From Pseudomonadota bacterium (GTDB taxonomy: Bacteria > Cyanobacteriota > Vampirovibrionia > Obscuribacterales > Obscuribacteraceae), in contig JAJPGY010000016.1 in the NCBI GenBank assembly GCA_021325555.1, positions 186,001-250,000 on the forward strand: a stretch of 64,000 bases of DNA, in the 5' to 3' direction. Below the pieces are notes generated by a model. It saw only the letters and a program-made list of their open reading frames with translations, was not told the origin of the DNA and did no database searches. Below, one piece after another: positions 18,571 through 27,507 of the stretch (the first letter of the stretch is position 1; every line of letters begins with the position of its first letter). A program made the translations under genes and the position numbers.

Positions 18571-18739
18571 GAAAGCTTAGGAATTTTTCACTTGTCCAGC
18601 GCCGCCGTTTTCGGCGTCTGCTCTTCAAGTTTTTTAACTGTCAGCCCCTCTGGCCGCTGGTATTATGTCCTTACAGGCACACGGTGGACTTCCCGCCAGG
18701 TGCTATGTTTCCTCCTTACCTAATCCACCACAACAAGTT
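18571..18739. other. Intergenic sequence after sepF
   Basis: No gene recognised. A short CGCCG/CGGCG hairpin near 18600-18620 is too far from a T-run (about 14 bases) to act as a terminator. The region runs into the terminator at 18740. Confidence 0.3.
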
Positions 18740-18776
18740 CTTCCCTCCCCCTTACCTGGGAGGGAAGTTCTTTTTT
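18740..18776 (+). terminator. Rho-independent terminator after sepF
   Basis: A ten-base perfect stem, CTTCCCTCCC (18740-18749) with GGGAGGGAAG (18758-18767), an eight-base loop, then TTC and six Ts to 18776. It ends the plus-strand smc-sepF transcription unit. Confidence 0.8.
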
Positions 18777-18805
18777 GGGAGAGAGGAGCCTCGATGATCC
18801 AGCAG

Positions 18806-18874
18806 AAAGTTAACCGATATCGGTTTAACCGCGGAAAGTTAACCGATAGCGGACAAGTTAACCGATATCGGTTT
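18806..18874. repeat. Three spaced copies of a palindromic motif
   Basis: Copies of GTTAACCGATATCGGTTT lie at about 18809-18826 and 18857-18874, with a partly changed copy (GTTAACCGATAGCGG) at 18838-18852. The core AACCGATATCGGTT is a perfect 14-base palindrome in the outer copies. The last copy supplies the mnmH stop codon on the minus strand. The motif could be an operator for a dimeric regulator or a small REP-like repeat; nothing here decides. Confidence 0.6.
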
Positions 18875-19919
18875 AGCTTCGGACAGCACAGGCCCACTCT
18901 TCCAGAGTTTTGATGGCGGACTTGACATCATCTCCATTCACCTCGAGAGCGAAGGGCCTGGCCCGCTCGATCTGCCTCATGTAAAGGGGATCGTAATGCT
19001 CGACCAACAAAATCTTGACAAGCTCGATGATCTGACCGCCAGCGTACATATCCTGAAGCTCTTGAATTCGCCGGGCCCCCAGACGTTCTTTGAGGCACAA
19101 AAGCGCCTGGAACGCCTCTGCGCGGCCTCTTTCGTCCAGGGCAAGGGCATAGTCGTCAACAATTCGCCGAGCTCTGACCTCGAGGGTGCCGGTGACGAGC
19201 ACACCTTGCCCGCGCTCGATCTTATCGACGACGAAATCAGGCAGGGAGATCCTTCCCACCTTCCTGCTTTCGGCCTCCAGGAACACAGGCTCCTCCCCGA
19301 ACTCACGCAACGCCTGCCAGAGCGCAGCGTCGAAGTTCTTCTGTGTAGGCTGTGCTCCCAGGCCCAACCCACCAAATACAGAACCGCGATGATTGGCGAG
19401 CGCCTCCAGATCAAGAACGGACTTGCCCGCCTCCTTCAGCCCGCGCAGAATGTCCGTCTTCCCGACGCCGGTCAAACCGTGGATGATGATGGGCTGGAAG
19501 CGATAAGCTCCTTTTTGAAAGTCGGCCAGCAGCTGCCGCCTCCAGGCCTTATAACCGCCCGTCAGGCGGAAACAATCAATTCCCACAACGCTCAAGAAGC
19601 TGGCCACAGCCTCGCTGCGCAATCCGCCGCGCCAGCAATGGATGACCAGCGGCTGTCCCTGTTTGCGCAGCCCGGAGATCGTCTCGACAATCTCCGGAAT
19701 TTTTGGCGCAATGATCTTCAGGGCATGGCGACGGGCCGCGACCTCGCCCTGCCAGGCGTAAATCTTGCCAACTTCGGCTCTTTCCGCATCCGACAAGAGC
19801 GGCACGTTTACCGATCCAATGATCCTCTCGTCCCTATGCTCGCAAGGCGCACGGACATCCACAAGCAGAGGATCTTTGAGATTGTTCAATTGGTCCGCAG
19901 TGAGCTCGCGCCAGGTCAT
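18873..19919 (-). CDS. mnmH: tRNA 2-selenouridine/geranyl-2-thiouridine synthase
   Basis: MnmH (SelU/YbbB) replaces sulfur with selenium at the wobble 2-thiouridine of some tRNAs, through a geranylated intermediate. The 348-residue protein has an N-terminal rhodanese domain with the active-site loop HCWRGGLRSEAVASFL (about residues 93-110) and a C-terminal P-loop domain with IIIHGLTGVGKTDIL (about 145-160) followed by LEALANHRGSVFGGLG, which is diagnostic. Its start overlaps the RNase J stop by four bases. Whether SelD, needed for selenium donation, is encoded elsewhere is unknown. Confidence 0.92.
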   Translation of the reverse strand: MTWRELTADQLNNLKDPLLVDVRAPCEHRDERIIGSVNVPLLSDAERAEVGKIYAWQGEVAARRHALKIIAPKIPEIVETISGLRKQGQPLVIHCWRGGLRSEAVASFLSVVGIDCFRLTGGYKAWRRQLLADFQKGAYRFQPIIIHGLTGVGKTDILRGLKEAGKSVLDLEALANHRGSVFGGLGLGAQPTQKNFDAALWQALREFGEEPVFLEAESRKVGRISLPDFVVDKIERGQGVLVTGTLEVRARRIVDDYALALDERGRAEAFQALLCLKERLGARRIQELQDMYAGGQIIELVKILLVEHYDPLYMRQIERARPFALEVNGDDVKSAIKTLEEWACAVRS

Positions 19920-21718
19920 GACCTCTCTCTCGACCGCGAGAATTTGCCTCTTTCCACCGGAACCGAAACTTCTTGCAACACGATCTGCACAAGGGGACGG
20001 GACTTCATCTTCTCGACAAAATAGACGACAAGCGCGTCCTGCAGAAATGAACGCAGATCTTTCTCCTGCCCGCCGCGACCCTTTTGGTAGTCTTCAAGAA
20101 TCGATAGCACTTGATCTTTTAGCCTGATCAAAAACTCCTCCGGTGACATCCCGCGCGGGAGGATCAATCCCTTCATGGTCGTGTCGGGGCCGGCCACCGG
20201 TTTCTTCTCTCGATCGAGAGTAATAGCCACCGTCACCATGCCGTCTTCGGCGAGGTGGCGGCGCTGCTCCACAATCTGGTCGTCGATCTCCCACTCGCGA
20301 GATGAATCAACCAGTACCACCCCGGCATTGATCGGGGAGAGCTTCTGTGCCCTGTCCTTGAAGACCTCGAGCACGTCTCCATTTTCCATCACAAAAACAT
20401 TGTCCGGGCTAACGCCGCACTCGACAGCAAGCTCCGCATGCCGGACCAGCATGCGATATTCTCCGTGCACAGGCATGAAGAATTTTGGCCGGCACAGGTT
20501 GATCATGAGCTTTTGCTCCTCGCGGCAGGCATGTCCTGACACGTGCACACCAGCGTCGCGCCCGTATACCACGTCGGCCCCCCTGACACACAACGCGTTG
20601 ATGGTATTGGCGATCGACCGCTCGTTGCCGGGAATCGGCGTGGCAGAGATTATAACCGTGTCGCCCGGCACGATCTGAATCTGCTTGTGCTCGTCGTTGG
20701 CGATGCGGGTGAGTGCGGAAAGCGGCTCGCCCTGGCTTCCCGTGGTGAGGATGACCACCTTATCCAGCGGTAGCTGCTTTATCTCCTCCGGTGGCAAAAT
20801 GAGACCGTCCGGATAAGTCATGTACCCCAGCTCCCGGGCTATGCCGGCCAGGTTGAGCATCGAGCGCCCGAGTATAGTCACCTTGCGGTCGTATTTCAGG
20901 GCGGCATTCAGGATCTGGCGAACCCGGTGTACATTGCTGGCAAACGTGGTGACGATTATCCTCTTTTGCGCATTGGCGAAGATCTCATCTAGCCTGCGCC
21001 AGACCGACCGCTCCGAAAGCGTGTAACCCTCGCGCTCCACGTTGGTGCTGTCGCTCATGAGCAGGAGCACCCCCTCCTCGGCCGCGGCCGTGAGGCTGGC
21101 TATGTCGTACAACTCCCCGTCGACCGGGGTGAAGTCGAACTTGAAGTCGCCCGTGTGAACCACGGTGCCCACCGGCGTGCGAATGATGACGCTGTAGGAG
21201 TCGGCGATCGAATGCGTGCAGCGGATGAATTTCACCGTGAAACAGCCGATCTTCACCTCCTGCCGCGGCCGGACCTTCCGCATCACCGTGCGATCCTCGA
21301 GACCGACCTCGCGGAGCTTGCCTTCCAAGAGCCCGAGCGCAAGCGCGGGACCGTAGATGACCGGGATGGTCAGGTGGCGCAAGATAAAGGGGATGCCGCC
21401 TATGTGATCCTCGTGCCCGTGGGTAATGACCAGCCCCTTGACCTTGTCGTGATTCTCCACCAGGAAATGATAATCAGGCAAAACCAGATCGACGCCCAGC
21501 ATGTCCTCGGACGGGAAGGCGAGCCCGGCATCGACAAGAATCATGTCGTTGCCGTAACGGAGAACCATGGTGTTCTTGCCGATCTCACCCAGTCCGCCCA
21601 GCGGAATGACCTTGAGGCCGCCAGCAGGCGAGGAGGCCGCTGACCCTGAACCTGCCGCCTGCGGGCCGCTTTTCGCTCTTGCCCGCTTTTCGCCCAGCCG
21701 TGGATCTTCCTGGCTCAC
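19916..21718 (-). CDS. rnj: Ribonuclease J
   Basis: RNase J is a metallo-beta-lactamase/beta-CASP nuclease with endo- and 5'-exonuclease activity in mRNA decay and rRNA maturation. The 600-residue product has a short basic/Ala/Gly-rich N-terminal extension of about 30 residues, then VIPLGGLGEIGKNTMVL, the zinc motif THGHEDHIGG (about residue 110), CTHSIADS, VVHTGDFKFD, the beta-CASP segment with TTGSQGEPLSAL, and HVSGHA with MPVHGEYRML. All catalytic His/Asp residues are visible. The GTG start follows a GAGGAG site. It lies downstream of dapA, as in cyanobacteria. Confidence 0.96.
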   Translation of the reverse strand: MSQEDPRLGEKRARAKSGPQAAGSGSAASSPAGGLKVIPLGGLGEIGKNTMVLRYGNDMILVDAGLAFPSEDMLGVDLVLPDYHFLVENHDKVKGLVITHGHEDHIGGIPFILRHLTIPVIYGPALALGLLEGKLREVGLEDRTVMRKVRPRQEVKIGCFTVKFIRCTHSIADSYSVIIRTPVGTVVHTGDFKFDFTPVDGELYDIASLTAAAEEGVLLLMSDSTNVEREGYTLSERSVWRRLDEIFANAQKRIIVTTFASNVHRVRQILNAALKYDRKVTILGRSMLNLAGIARELGYMTYPDGLILPPEEIKQLPLDKVVILTTGSQGEPLSALTRIANDEHKQIQIVPGDTVIISATPIPGNERSIANTINALCVRGADVVYGRDAGVHVSGHACREEQKLMINLCRPKFFMPVHGEYRMLVRHAELAVECGVSPDNVFVMENGDVLEVFKDRAQKLSPINAGVVLVDSSREWEIDDQIVEQRRHLAEDGMVTVAITLDREKKPVAGPDTTMKGLILPRGMSPEEFLIRLKDQVLSILEDYQKGRGGQEKDLRSFLQDALVVYFVEKMKSRPLVQIVLQEVSVPVERGKFSRSRERS

Positions 21719-21748
21719 CGCGATCTCCTCAAAGTGCGAGTTGCCATA

Positions 21749-22666
21749 TCAAGCCGTTGCCGCTTTCACGCTGACCGGGAACTGCTTGAGCAACGCGTCC
21801 ATCGCTTCCTTCTGCCTGCCCTCGAGGGGAAGCAGCGGCAACCTCAAATGTGGTCGGCACAGGCCGAGGCGGGACAGGGCATACTTCACGCAAGTTGGGT
21901 TCGGCGCCGTAAAAAGCCCCTTGAACAGCGGGTTGTACTGGTAGTGAATACGCCGCGCCTCGTCGACCTTCCCGTCAAAATATGCCTTGATCATCGACTG
22001 GATCTGGGATCCTGCGAGATGGCTGGCGACGCTGACTACCCCGCAGGCGCCGACGGCCAGCATCGGCAACGTCAAGTAGTCGTCGCCGGAATAGAGGCGG
22101 AAATCCTCGCGGGCGCGGGCAGCGATGTCCGCCGCCTGATCGAGGTTGCCGGTCGAGTCCTTGACACCGCATACCGTGTGAGCCCGGCGCGCAATCTCCA
22201 CCATTGTCTCGGCGCTTATGTTGACGCCGGTACGTCCCGGTATGTTGTAGACGATGAGCGGTAGCCGGGTAGCGTGAGCGGCCGCCTCGAAGTGGGCAAT
22301 CAGCCCTTCCTGACTGGGTTTGTTGTAATAGGGCGCCACGACCAGAAGCCCGTCCGCCCCCCATGATTCCGCCTCCTGGCACGCCTTCACCGTCCTGGCC
22401 GTCGAATTGTAGCCGGCGCCCATTATGAGTTTTGCCCGGCCGCCGGCGCTCGCTTTGACGACCTTGAAGAGCTCCTTTTTCTCGTAGTCCTCCAGGGTGG
22501 GGCTCTCGCCGGTAGTGCCGGCGACGACGATGCTGTCGGTGCCTGTGGAAACCAGATGATCGACAATTCGCTCCACCGCCTTGAAGTCCACCTCAAGATC
22601 GTCGTCGAACGGGGTTATCATCGCCGTCATCACCCGACCGAACATGGCTGCGTCAGAACCGATCAT
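21749..22666 (-). CDS. dapA: 4-hydroxy-tetrahydrodipicolinate synthase
   Basis: DapA condenses pyruvate with aspartate semialdehyde, the first step of the lysine/diaminopimelate branch. The 305-residue TIM barrel shows GRVMTAMITPF, VAGTTGESPTL, the catalytic tyrosine region PLIVYNIPGRTG and the Schiff-base lysine in VCGVKDSTGN (about residue 170), followed by SGDDYLTLPMLAVGACGVVS. A GGGAGAAG site precedes the ATG. It lies between asd and rnj with short gaps, consistent with one operon. Confidence 0.97.
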   Translation of the reverse strand: MIGSDAAMFGRVMTAMITPFDDDLEVDFKAVERIVDHLVSTGTDSIVVAGTTGESPTLEDYEKKELFKVVKASAGGRAKLIMGAGYNSTARTVKACQEAESWGADGLLVVAPYYNKPSQEGLIAHFEAAAHATRLPLIVYNIPGRTGVNISAETMVEIARRAHTVCGVKDSTGNLDQAADIAARAREDFRLYSGDDYLTLPMLAVGACGVVSVASHLAGSQIQSMIKAYFDGKVDEARRIHYQYNPLFKGLFTAPNPTCVKYALSRLGLCRPHLRLPLLPLEGRQKEAMDALLKQFPVSVKAATA

Positions 22667-22736
22667 TGTTCTTCTCCCTGATCAACTTACGGGCCGTCCT
22701 GGCCGATTTCCCGGAAGGGGGATCCCCTCGCGCCGC

Positions 22737-23789
22737 TCACACATTCGCTCCCTCCGCGCTCCTTGACCGCAAAAGGTCGTGCTCCAGAAGGTACTCGGCG
22801 ATGCGCACCGCATTCAGTGCGGCGCCGATACGCAGGTTGTCGGCCACAACCCACATGTTCAAGCCCGTGTCCGACGAGGTGTCGCGACGGATTCTCCCGA
22901 CATAGACCGGATCCTCGCCGGCGGCGTCGATGGGCGTGGGGTAGCGGAGTTCGCTCGGGTCGTCCCATACCTCCACGGCCGGGCTGTCGGCGAGGACCTC
23001 GCGCGCCTGGGCCGGGCTGAGAGGCCGTTCGAAATCAATGGTCACGGACTCGCTGTGCCCGATGACGACCGGCACCCGCACCGCCGTGCAGGTGATCTTC
23101 AGATCGGGCAGCTCGAGCATCTTGCGTGACTCCATCACCACCTTCATCTCTTCCTTTGTGTAACCGTTGTCGAGAAACCTGTCGATGTGCGGAATCAGGT
23201 TGAAGGCGATCTGGCGCTGAAACACCTGCGGCGCGTAGTCCTGGTCGTTCACGATCGCTCGGGTCTGCGCCTTCAGCTCATCCATCGCCTCTTTGCCGGC
23301 GCCGCTGACGCTCTGGTAGGTCGAGACGATCACGCGCTTTAGCCCGGCGGCATCATGAAGCGGCTTCAGCACGACCACCAGCTGTGCTGTCGAGCAGTTA
23401 GGATTGGCTATAAGCCCTTTGTGCGCGCGCAGAGCATGGGCGTTGACCTCGGGGACGACCAGCGGCACATCGGGTTCCATGCGGAAGGCGTTGGTGTTGT
23501 CGATGACCACGGACCCCTGCTCGACGGCCAGCGGGGCAAACTGCTTGCTTATCGCCTCGCCGGCGGAGGAAAGCACGATGTCTATTCCGCGGAACGCCTC
23601 GGCCGACGGCTCCTGCACGGGGTAGGTCTCTCCTTTGAAGGTCATCGTCGTATCCTTCGAGCGGGCGCTGGCCAGCAAGCGCAGCTCGCCGACCGGGAAG
23701 TCGCGCTGCTCCAGCACCTTCAGCAGCTCTTGCCCGACCCGCCCGGTGGCACCAAGGATGGCGACGTTGACCTGCTTTCTCGCGTTCAT
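22737..23789 (-). CDS. asd: Aspartate-semialdehyde dehydrogenase
   Basis: Asd reduces aspartyl phosphate to aspartate semialdehyde, feeding lysine/DAP, threonine and methionine synthesis. The 350-residue protein has the NADP-binding start VAILGATGRVGQELLKVLE, the catalytic cysteine in LIANPNCSTAQLV (about residue 132), STYQSVSGAGKEAMDEL and a His in VRVPVVIGHSESV. An AGGAG site lies close to the ATG. It is followed by dapA and preceded by dapB, so three successive DAP-pathway genes lie together. Confidence 0.97.
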   Translation of the reverse strand: MNARKQVNVAILGATGRVGQELLKVLEQRDFPVGELRLLASARSKDTTMTFKGETYPVQEPSAEAFRGIDIVLSSAGEAISKQFAPLAVEQGSVVIDNTNAFRMEPDVPLVVPEVNAHALRAHKGLIANPNCSTAQLVVVLKPLHDAAGLKRVIVSTYQSVSGAGKEAMDELKAQTRAIVNDQDYAPQVFQRQIAFNLIPHIDRFLDNGYTKEEMKVVMESRKMLELPDLKITCTAVRVPVVIGHSESVTIDFERPLSPAQAREVLADSPAVEVWDDPSELRYPTPIDAAGEDPVYVGRIRRDTSSDTGLNMWVVADNLRIGAALNAVRIAEYLLEHDLLRSRSAEGANV

Positions 23790-23846
23790 TTCTCCTCTCT
23801 CCGCGGTCCTCGACGACGTCCCTGGCCGGCCGCGCCCCGGGAACCA

Positions 23847-24683
23847 TTATCCAACCAGTTGCAGGTTTAAGTTCAAAATATGCTCCAGACCAACCACCAG
23901 ACGGTCGAGCCCCGGCACCGCCTTTACGGCCAGCAGGGTTCCCTTCATGTAGCAGCTCGCGTTGTAGCCGTCATGCCGGAGCGTCAAAAGCTCGCCGTCG
24001 GCGCCGAAGATGACCTCCTGATGGGAGATGAGCCCGGGCAGGCGCACGGAATGCACCCTCACACCGGCAGCACCCTGTCCCCCCCGGGCGCCCGGGATGA
24101 GCTCTTGCTCCTCGACCTGGCCGGCGTTGAAGGTCTTGCCGGTAGAAGCCAGCTTGCGGACCGTGTGCATAGCCGTGCCCGAAGGCGCGTCGTGCTTCTT
24201 CGTGTGGTGCATCTCCACAATCTCGACATGGTTGAACATGGCCGCCGCCTGCTTCGCGAACTCCATCATCAAAACGGCACCCACGGACAGGTTGGGCGCG
24301 ATCAGCCCGCCAATCTTCTTTTGCGCCGCCAGGTCGGTCAACTCGTTCACTTCCTTATCACCGAGCCCGCTCGTGGCTATGACCGGACGGACCCCGTGCT
24401 CCAGTGCCATCTTGCCGTGCCTGAAAGCCGGCTCGGCAAGGGAGAAGTCCAGATAGACGTCCGGTTTCACCCGAGCCAGAATGTCCTGAAATCCGCTGCT
24501 GACAAGTATAGCAGCCTGCTTTCCCGAAACAAGCTCGCCCACGTCCTGCCCAACGTAAGGCGCGCCCTCCCGGCCGAAAGCGCCGACCAGCTCCAGGTCG
24601 CCGTCGCCGAGAACGGCGGCGGCGCTGGCACGTCCGAACCTGCCGTTGACGCCGCCTATGACAACTTTTATCCTGCTGCCCAT
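23847..24683 (-). CDS. dapB: 4-hydroxy-tetrahydrodipicolinate reductase
   Basis: DapB reduces the DapA product with NAD(P)H. The 278-residue protein begins with the dinucleotide site VVIGGVNGRFGRA (the usual GAxGRMG is altered to GVNGRFG), carries NLSVGAVLMMEFAKQAA, the signature EMHHTKKHDAPSGTAM (about residues 158-173) with the catalytic His pair and Lys, and ends with TLLAVKAVPGLDRLVVGLEH. The length is typical of bacterial enzymes. It lies 57 bases upstream of asd. Confidence 0.95.
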   Translation of the reverse strand: MGSRIKVVIGGVNGRFGRASAAAVLGDGDLELVGAFGREGAPYVGQDVGELVSGKQAAILVSSGFQDILARVKPDVYLDFSLAEPAFRHGKMALEHGVRPVIATSGLGDKEVNELTDLAAQKKIGGLIAPNLSVGAVLMMEFAKQAAAMFNHVEIVEMHHTKKHDAPSGTAMHTVRKLASTGKTFNAGQVEEQELIPGARGGQGAAGVRVHSVRLPGLISHQEVIFGADGELLTLRHDGYNASCYMKGTLLAVKAVPGLDRLVVGLEHILNLNLQLVG

Positions 24684-24797
24684 AGCCTGCGCTGCTCCTC
24701 AAGCCCCCGCCGTCCCGGCCGAGCTACCTGCCGGTCTCCGCAAAGGTATAAAAGTATAGCGCAGGGCAGGGTTTAGCCTGCCCTGGCAGGCAATCGG

Positions 24798-25298
24798 TCA
24801 GCACCGGGGCGTGGACCCGCCCGGGGCCCCCACGCCATCGGCGGGCAGCGAGAGCCTGCCCGTAGAACCGAAGCCGTTTGCCCCCCGCTCTTCCGCCTCG
24901 GTGAGCTCGTCCACCTCGACGACCTCCACCCTGGGCACCGGCATCACCACAAGCTGGGCGATGCGCTCACCCGGCTCGAAGGTATAGGGCTCCTCGCCCA
25001 GGTTCACAACCAGCACCATCACCTCGCCGCGGTAATCGCTGTCGATAGTGCCCACGCAGTTGGTGAGCGTGATTCCGGCTTTGGCCGCCAGTCCGGAACG
25101 CGGGCGCACCTGCCCTTCGTAGCCGGGCGGGATCTCGAGCACGATGCCGGTGGGAATCCTGGTTCGCTTGCCGGCCGGCAGGGTGAGCGGCTCGGCAATT
25201 GCGCAGGTGAGGTCGAGCCCCGCCGAGCCCTTTGTCGCGTAGCGAGGCAGATCCTGGCAGTGGGGAAGTCGTTTTACCTTCAGCTTCAGCAATTCCAC
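24798..25298 (-). CDS. dut: dUTP diphosphatase
   Basis: Dut hydrolyses dUTP to dUMP, keeping uracil out of DNA and supplying thymidylate synthesis. All five trimeric-dUTPase motifs are visible: AGLDLTCAI, VRPRSGLAAKAGI, NCVGTIDSDYRGEV, GERIAQLVV and, near the C-terminus, RGANGFGSTG. About 166 residues are expected from the GTG at 25298, chosen because GGAGGAGG lies just upstream; a longer frame to a TTG at 25322 would overlap the M16 peptidase stop. The tail after motif 5 is some 15 residues longer than usual. Confidence 0.95.
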   Translation of the reverse strand: MELLKLKVKRLPHCQDLPRYATKGSAGLDLTCAIAEPLTLPAGKRTRIPTGIVLEIPPGYEGQVRPRSGLAAKAGITLTNCVGTIDSDYRGEVMVLVVNLGEEPYTFEPGERIAQLVVMPVPRVEVVEVDELTEAEERGANGFGSTGRLSLPADGVGAPGGSTPRC

Positions 25299-25315
25299 AG
25301 TTCCTCCTCCCTTCT

Positions 25316-26572
25316 CTAGCAAGCCAGAACAAGATCCCCGGTGATCTCAGCGGCCGGGCCGACCACGACCAGCGAGAGCTTATCGCTTCTAAAAAGCTCA
25401 TTGGCCAGCTGCTGCACCTCCTGCGAGGAGACGCGCTCGATGTCCGCGCAGATCTCCTCCACCGACAACTGCCGCCCGAAGAACAGCTCTCCGTAAGCGT
25501 TGCGGCTGGTGCGATTTCTCATCGACTCCAGCCCCAGGAGCAGGTCGCTCTTGAGCTGCGCCTTGGCGCGCTTGATCTCCTGGTCCGTGAGCCCATCGGC
25601 CTTTACGCGCCGGAACTCCTCCATGATGAGCTCCAGCACCTGCCCGACCTTGCCGGGACCGGTGCCGGCATAGACCCCGAAGAGCCCGCAGTGGGTGTGG
25701 CTTGCCCGGTAGCTGTTGATTGTGTAGACCAGGCCGCGCTTCTCGCGCACCTCCTGAAAGAGCCGCGAGGACATATTGCCGCCCAGCCCCAGGTCCAGCA
25801 CCGCCAGCTGATAGCGCCGGTCGTCGGTGACGCTCATGCCCTCGGTGGCAAGGGCGATGTGTGCTTGCTCTATGTCCTTGTTCTTGATCACCTTGCACTG
25901 CCGCATACTTGCCGCCGGCACATCCTGCCGCGGCTGCCCCGGCGCAAGACTTCCGAACTCGCCTGTCAGCTGGTCGATAGCCGCCTGCTCGTCGAATTTC
26001 CCGGCTATGGAGACGACGATGCTCTCCGGCCGGTAGAAGCGCTCGACGTGCTGGCGGAGCATCTCGCTGGTGATGCCGGAGACGCTGTCGCAGGTGCCGG
26101 TGATCGGGCGCCCGAGCGGATGCCCCGGCCAGATGTTGAGAAGCAGCGTCTCCTGCGAGAGATCTTCCGGGTCGTCCTCATACATCTTGATCTCCTCCAG
26201 GATGACCTCCCGCTCCAGCTCGAGATCCTGGGGGCTCAGCGTCGCGTTCTTGATCATGTCGGCCAAGAGGTCGATCGCCACCGGCAACTGGTCGCCCATG
26301 ACGCGCCCGTAGAAGCAGGTGTTCTCCTTGCTCGTGGCGGCGCCCAGGCTGCCGCCTACATCCTCGATCTCCTGGGCGATGTCCTGCGCCGTGCGCCTGT
26401 CCGTGCCCTTGAAGAGCATGTGTTCCAGGCAGTGCGAGACGCCGTTGTTCTCCTCCTGCTCATCTTCGGATCCGACGTCGACCCAGATCCCTATGGATGC
26501 TGAATAGACCTCGTCGACCGCCTCGGTAAGAATCCTTGTGCCGTTGGCGAGCTTCGTTTTGCGGATGGGCAC
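25316..26572 (-). CDS. M16-family zinc peptidase (processing-peptidase-like)
   Basis: A 418-residue M16 peptidase of the YmxG/mitochondrial processing peptidase type. The inverted zinc motif HxxEH is present as SHCLEHMLFKGT (about residues 46-57), with the third ligand in LEREVILEEIKMYEDDPED. The C-terminal half has GGNMSSRLFQEVREKRGLVY, the substrate-binding Arg/Tyr block. In Bacillus this gene type is next to dut and dap genes, and it heads a comparable group here. The GTG start follows GGAGGAA by five bases. A hairpin with a T-run lies just upstream (26594-26635), so attenuation or read-through control is possible. Confidence 0.93.
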   Translation of the reverse strand: MPIRKTKLANGTRILTEAVDEVYSASIGIWVDVGSEDEQEENNGVSHCLEHMLFKGTDRRTAQDIAQEIEDVGGSLGAATSKENTCFYGRVMGDQLPVAIDLLADMIKNATLSPQDLELEREVILEEIKMYEDDPEDLSQETLLLNIWPGHPLGRPITGTCDSVSGITSEMLRQHVERFYRPESIVVSIAGKFDEQAAIDQLTGEFGSLAPGQPRQDVPAASMRQCKVIKNKDIEQAHIALATEGMSVTDDRRYQLAVLDLGLGGNMSSRLFQEVREKRGLVYTINSYRASHTHCGLFGVYAGTGPGKVGQVLELIMEEFRRVKADGLTDQEIKRAKAQLKSDLLLGLESMRNRTSRNAYGELFFGRQLSVEEICADIERVSSQEVQQLANELFRSDKLSLVVVGPAAEITGDLVLAC

Positions 26573-26593
26573 CTTGTTCCTCCATTTCTCCCT

Positions 26594-26635
26594 AAAACAA
26601 AGACACCACCCGAACTGAATCGCGGCGGTGTCTTT
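26594..26635 (-). terminator. Hairpin plus T-run just upstream of the M16 peptidase gene
   Basis: On the minus strand a 12-pair stem with one mismatch (arms 26599-26610 and 26624-26635, 13-base loop) is followed by GTTTT (26594-26598). It ends only about 20 bases before the M16 start. It could end the RNA inferred upstream or attenuate the operon. Confidence 0.55.
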
Positions 26636-26940
26636 GCTACTGCCTAGCTGCCTGTTGCGATGCAGGCTCAGTATTTCCTCACGCTTCAGCTAGTCCTTCA
26701 CGTGGGGCGGGCTCACTTGTTGTCGTTTCCGGTCAGCGCCGACCTGAAGTTTCCACAAGGCCCCTCGGCTCGAAGCAGTGACTTCGCTACACTGCTCACC
26801 GTTTATGCTATTACTCTATCAGTGGTGGCACGTCTTTGGAAGTACCCCATTGAACATTTAAAGATCCGCTGCTTGACAGGGTTTCCATCCGCATCAGAAG
26901 AAACTTTCTAGTTGCGCGCCAGATTACCAAGCACCGGGAC
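26594..26940 (-). ncRNA. Candidate structured RNA or long leader
   Basis: The stretch has no convincing reading frame but several perfect stems on the minus strand: CTAGCTG/CAGCTAG (arms at 26687-26693 and 26644-26650), GCCTG/CAGGC inside it, and AGCAGTG/CACTGCT (26790-26796 and 26774-26780). It ends in the hairpin with T-run at 26594-26635. The size, about 350 bases, suits a housekeeping RNA or a large leader, but I could not match tmRNA, RNase P RNA, SRP RNA or a known riboswitch core. Confidence 0.35.
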
Positions 26941-27238
26941 TATCCGCCAAATATGGCTCTCCGCCTTTGATATCTCCGTTTTATATACAAGTGATGCGCA
27001 AAGGCCGGCCGTTGTACCACCTTTCAGGCAGGTTCAAGCGGAGCGTTTCCGCCTTCACTTTGCATCCAGCCAGCTCGTCGTCGGCCACCGACCCGGCGAC
27101 CAGGAAGCCCAGGAGGACCAAAGAAGCGTCCCGGCAACGCCGACAAACAAGGGCGCCAGCGCCTGCCTCCGGGGGAATTAGAAAGAAGAAGATCTTGCAA
27201 ACCTTGTAAACCAGACAACACCCCCAGGCATTTCCTTA

Positions 27239-27244
27239 TATAAT
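27239..27244 (+). promoter_or_regulatory. -10 box upstream of tRNA-Thr
   Basis: A perfect TATAAT sits 28 bases before the mature tRNA 5' end. No good -35 box is seen at the right distance, so only the -10 is proposed. Confidence 0.4.
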
Positions 27245-27272
27245 GAGGGATAATCTAAAGAGCCTACCCCGC

Positions 27273-27344
<72 letters not shown>

Positions 27345-27507
27345 AGGTTTTCCAGGTTGACCACGCCCGACACATCGCGGAACGTTCCGGACACACCGGC
27401 TACACTTTTGCGTTTCCAATTGGACGCAGGAGTGTGTAGTTTAGCCCCGGGCAACGGTCACTGGCTTGCCGCAGCAACTGCCCGGTGAACGATTGCCGCA
27501 TCAGCGG

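Noticed and set aside
26594..26940. tmRNA or RNase P RNA
   Set aside because: There is no tRNA-like end with a T-arm, no tag frame, and none of the universal RNase P core sequences.
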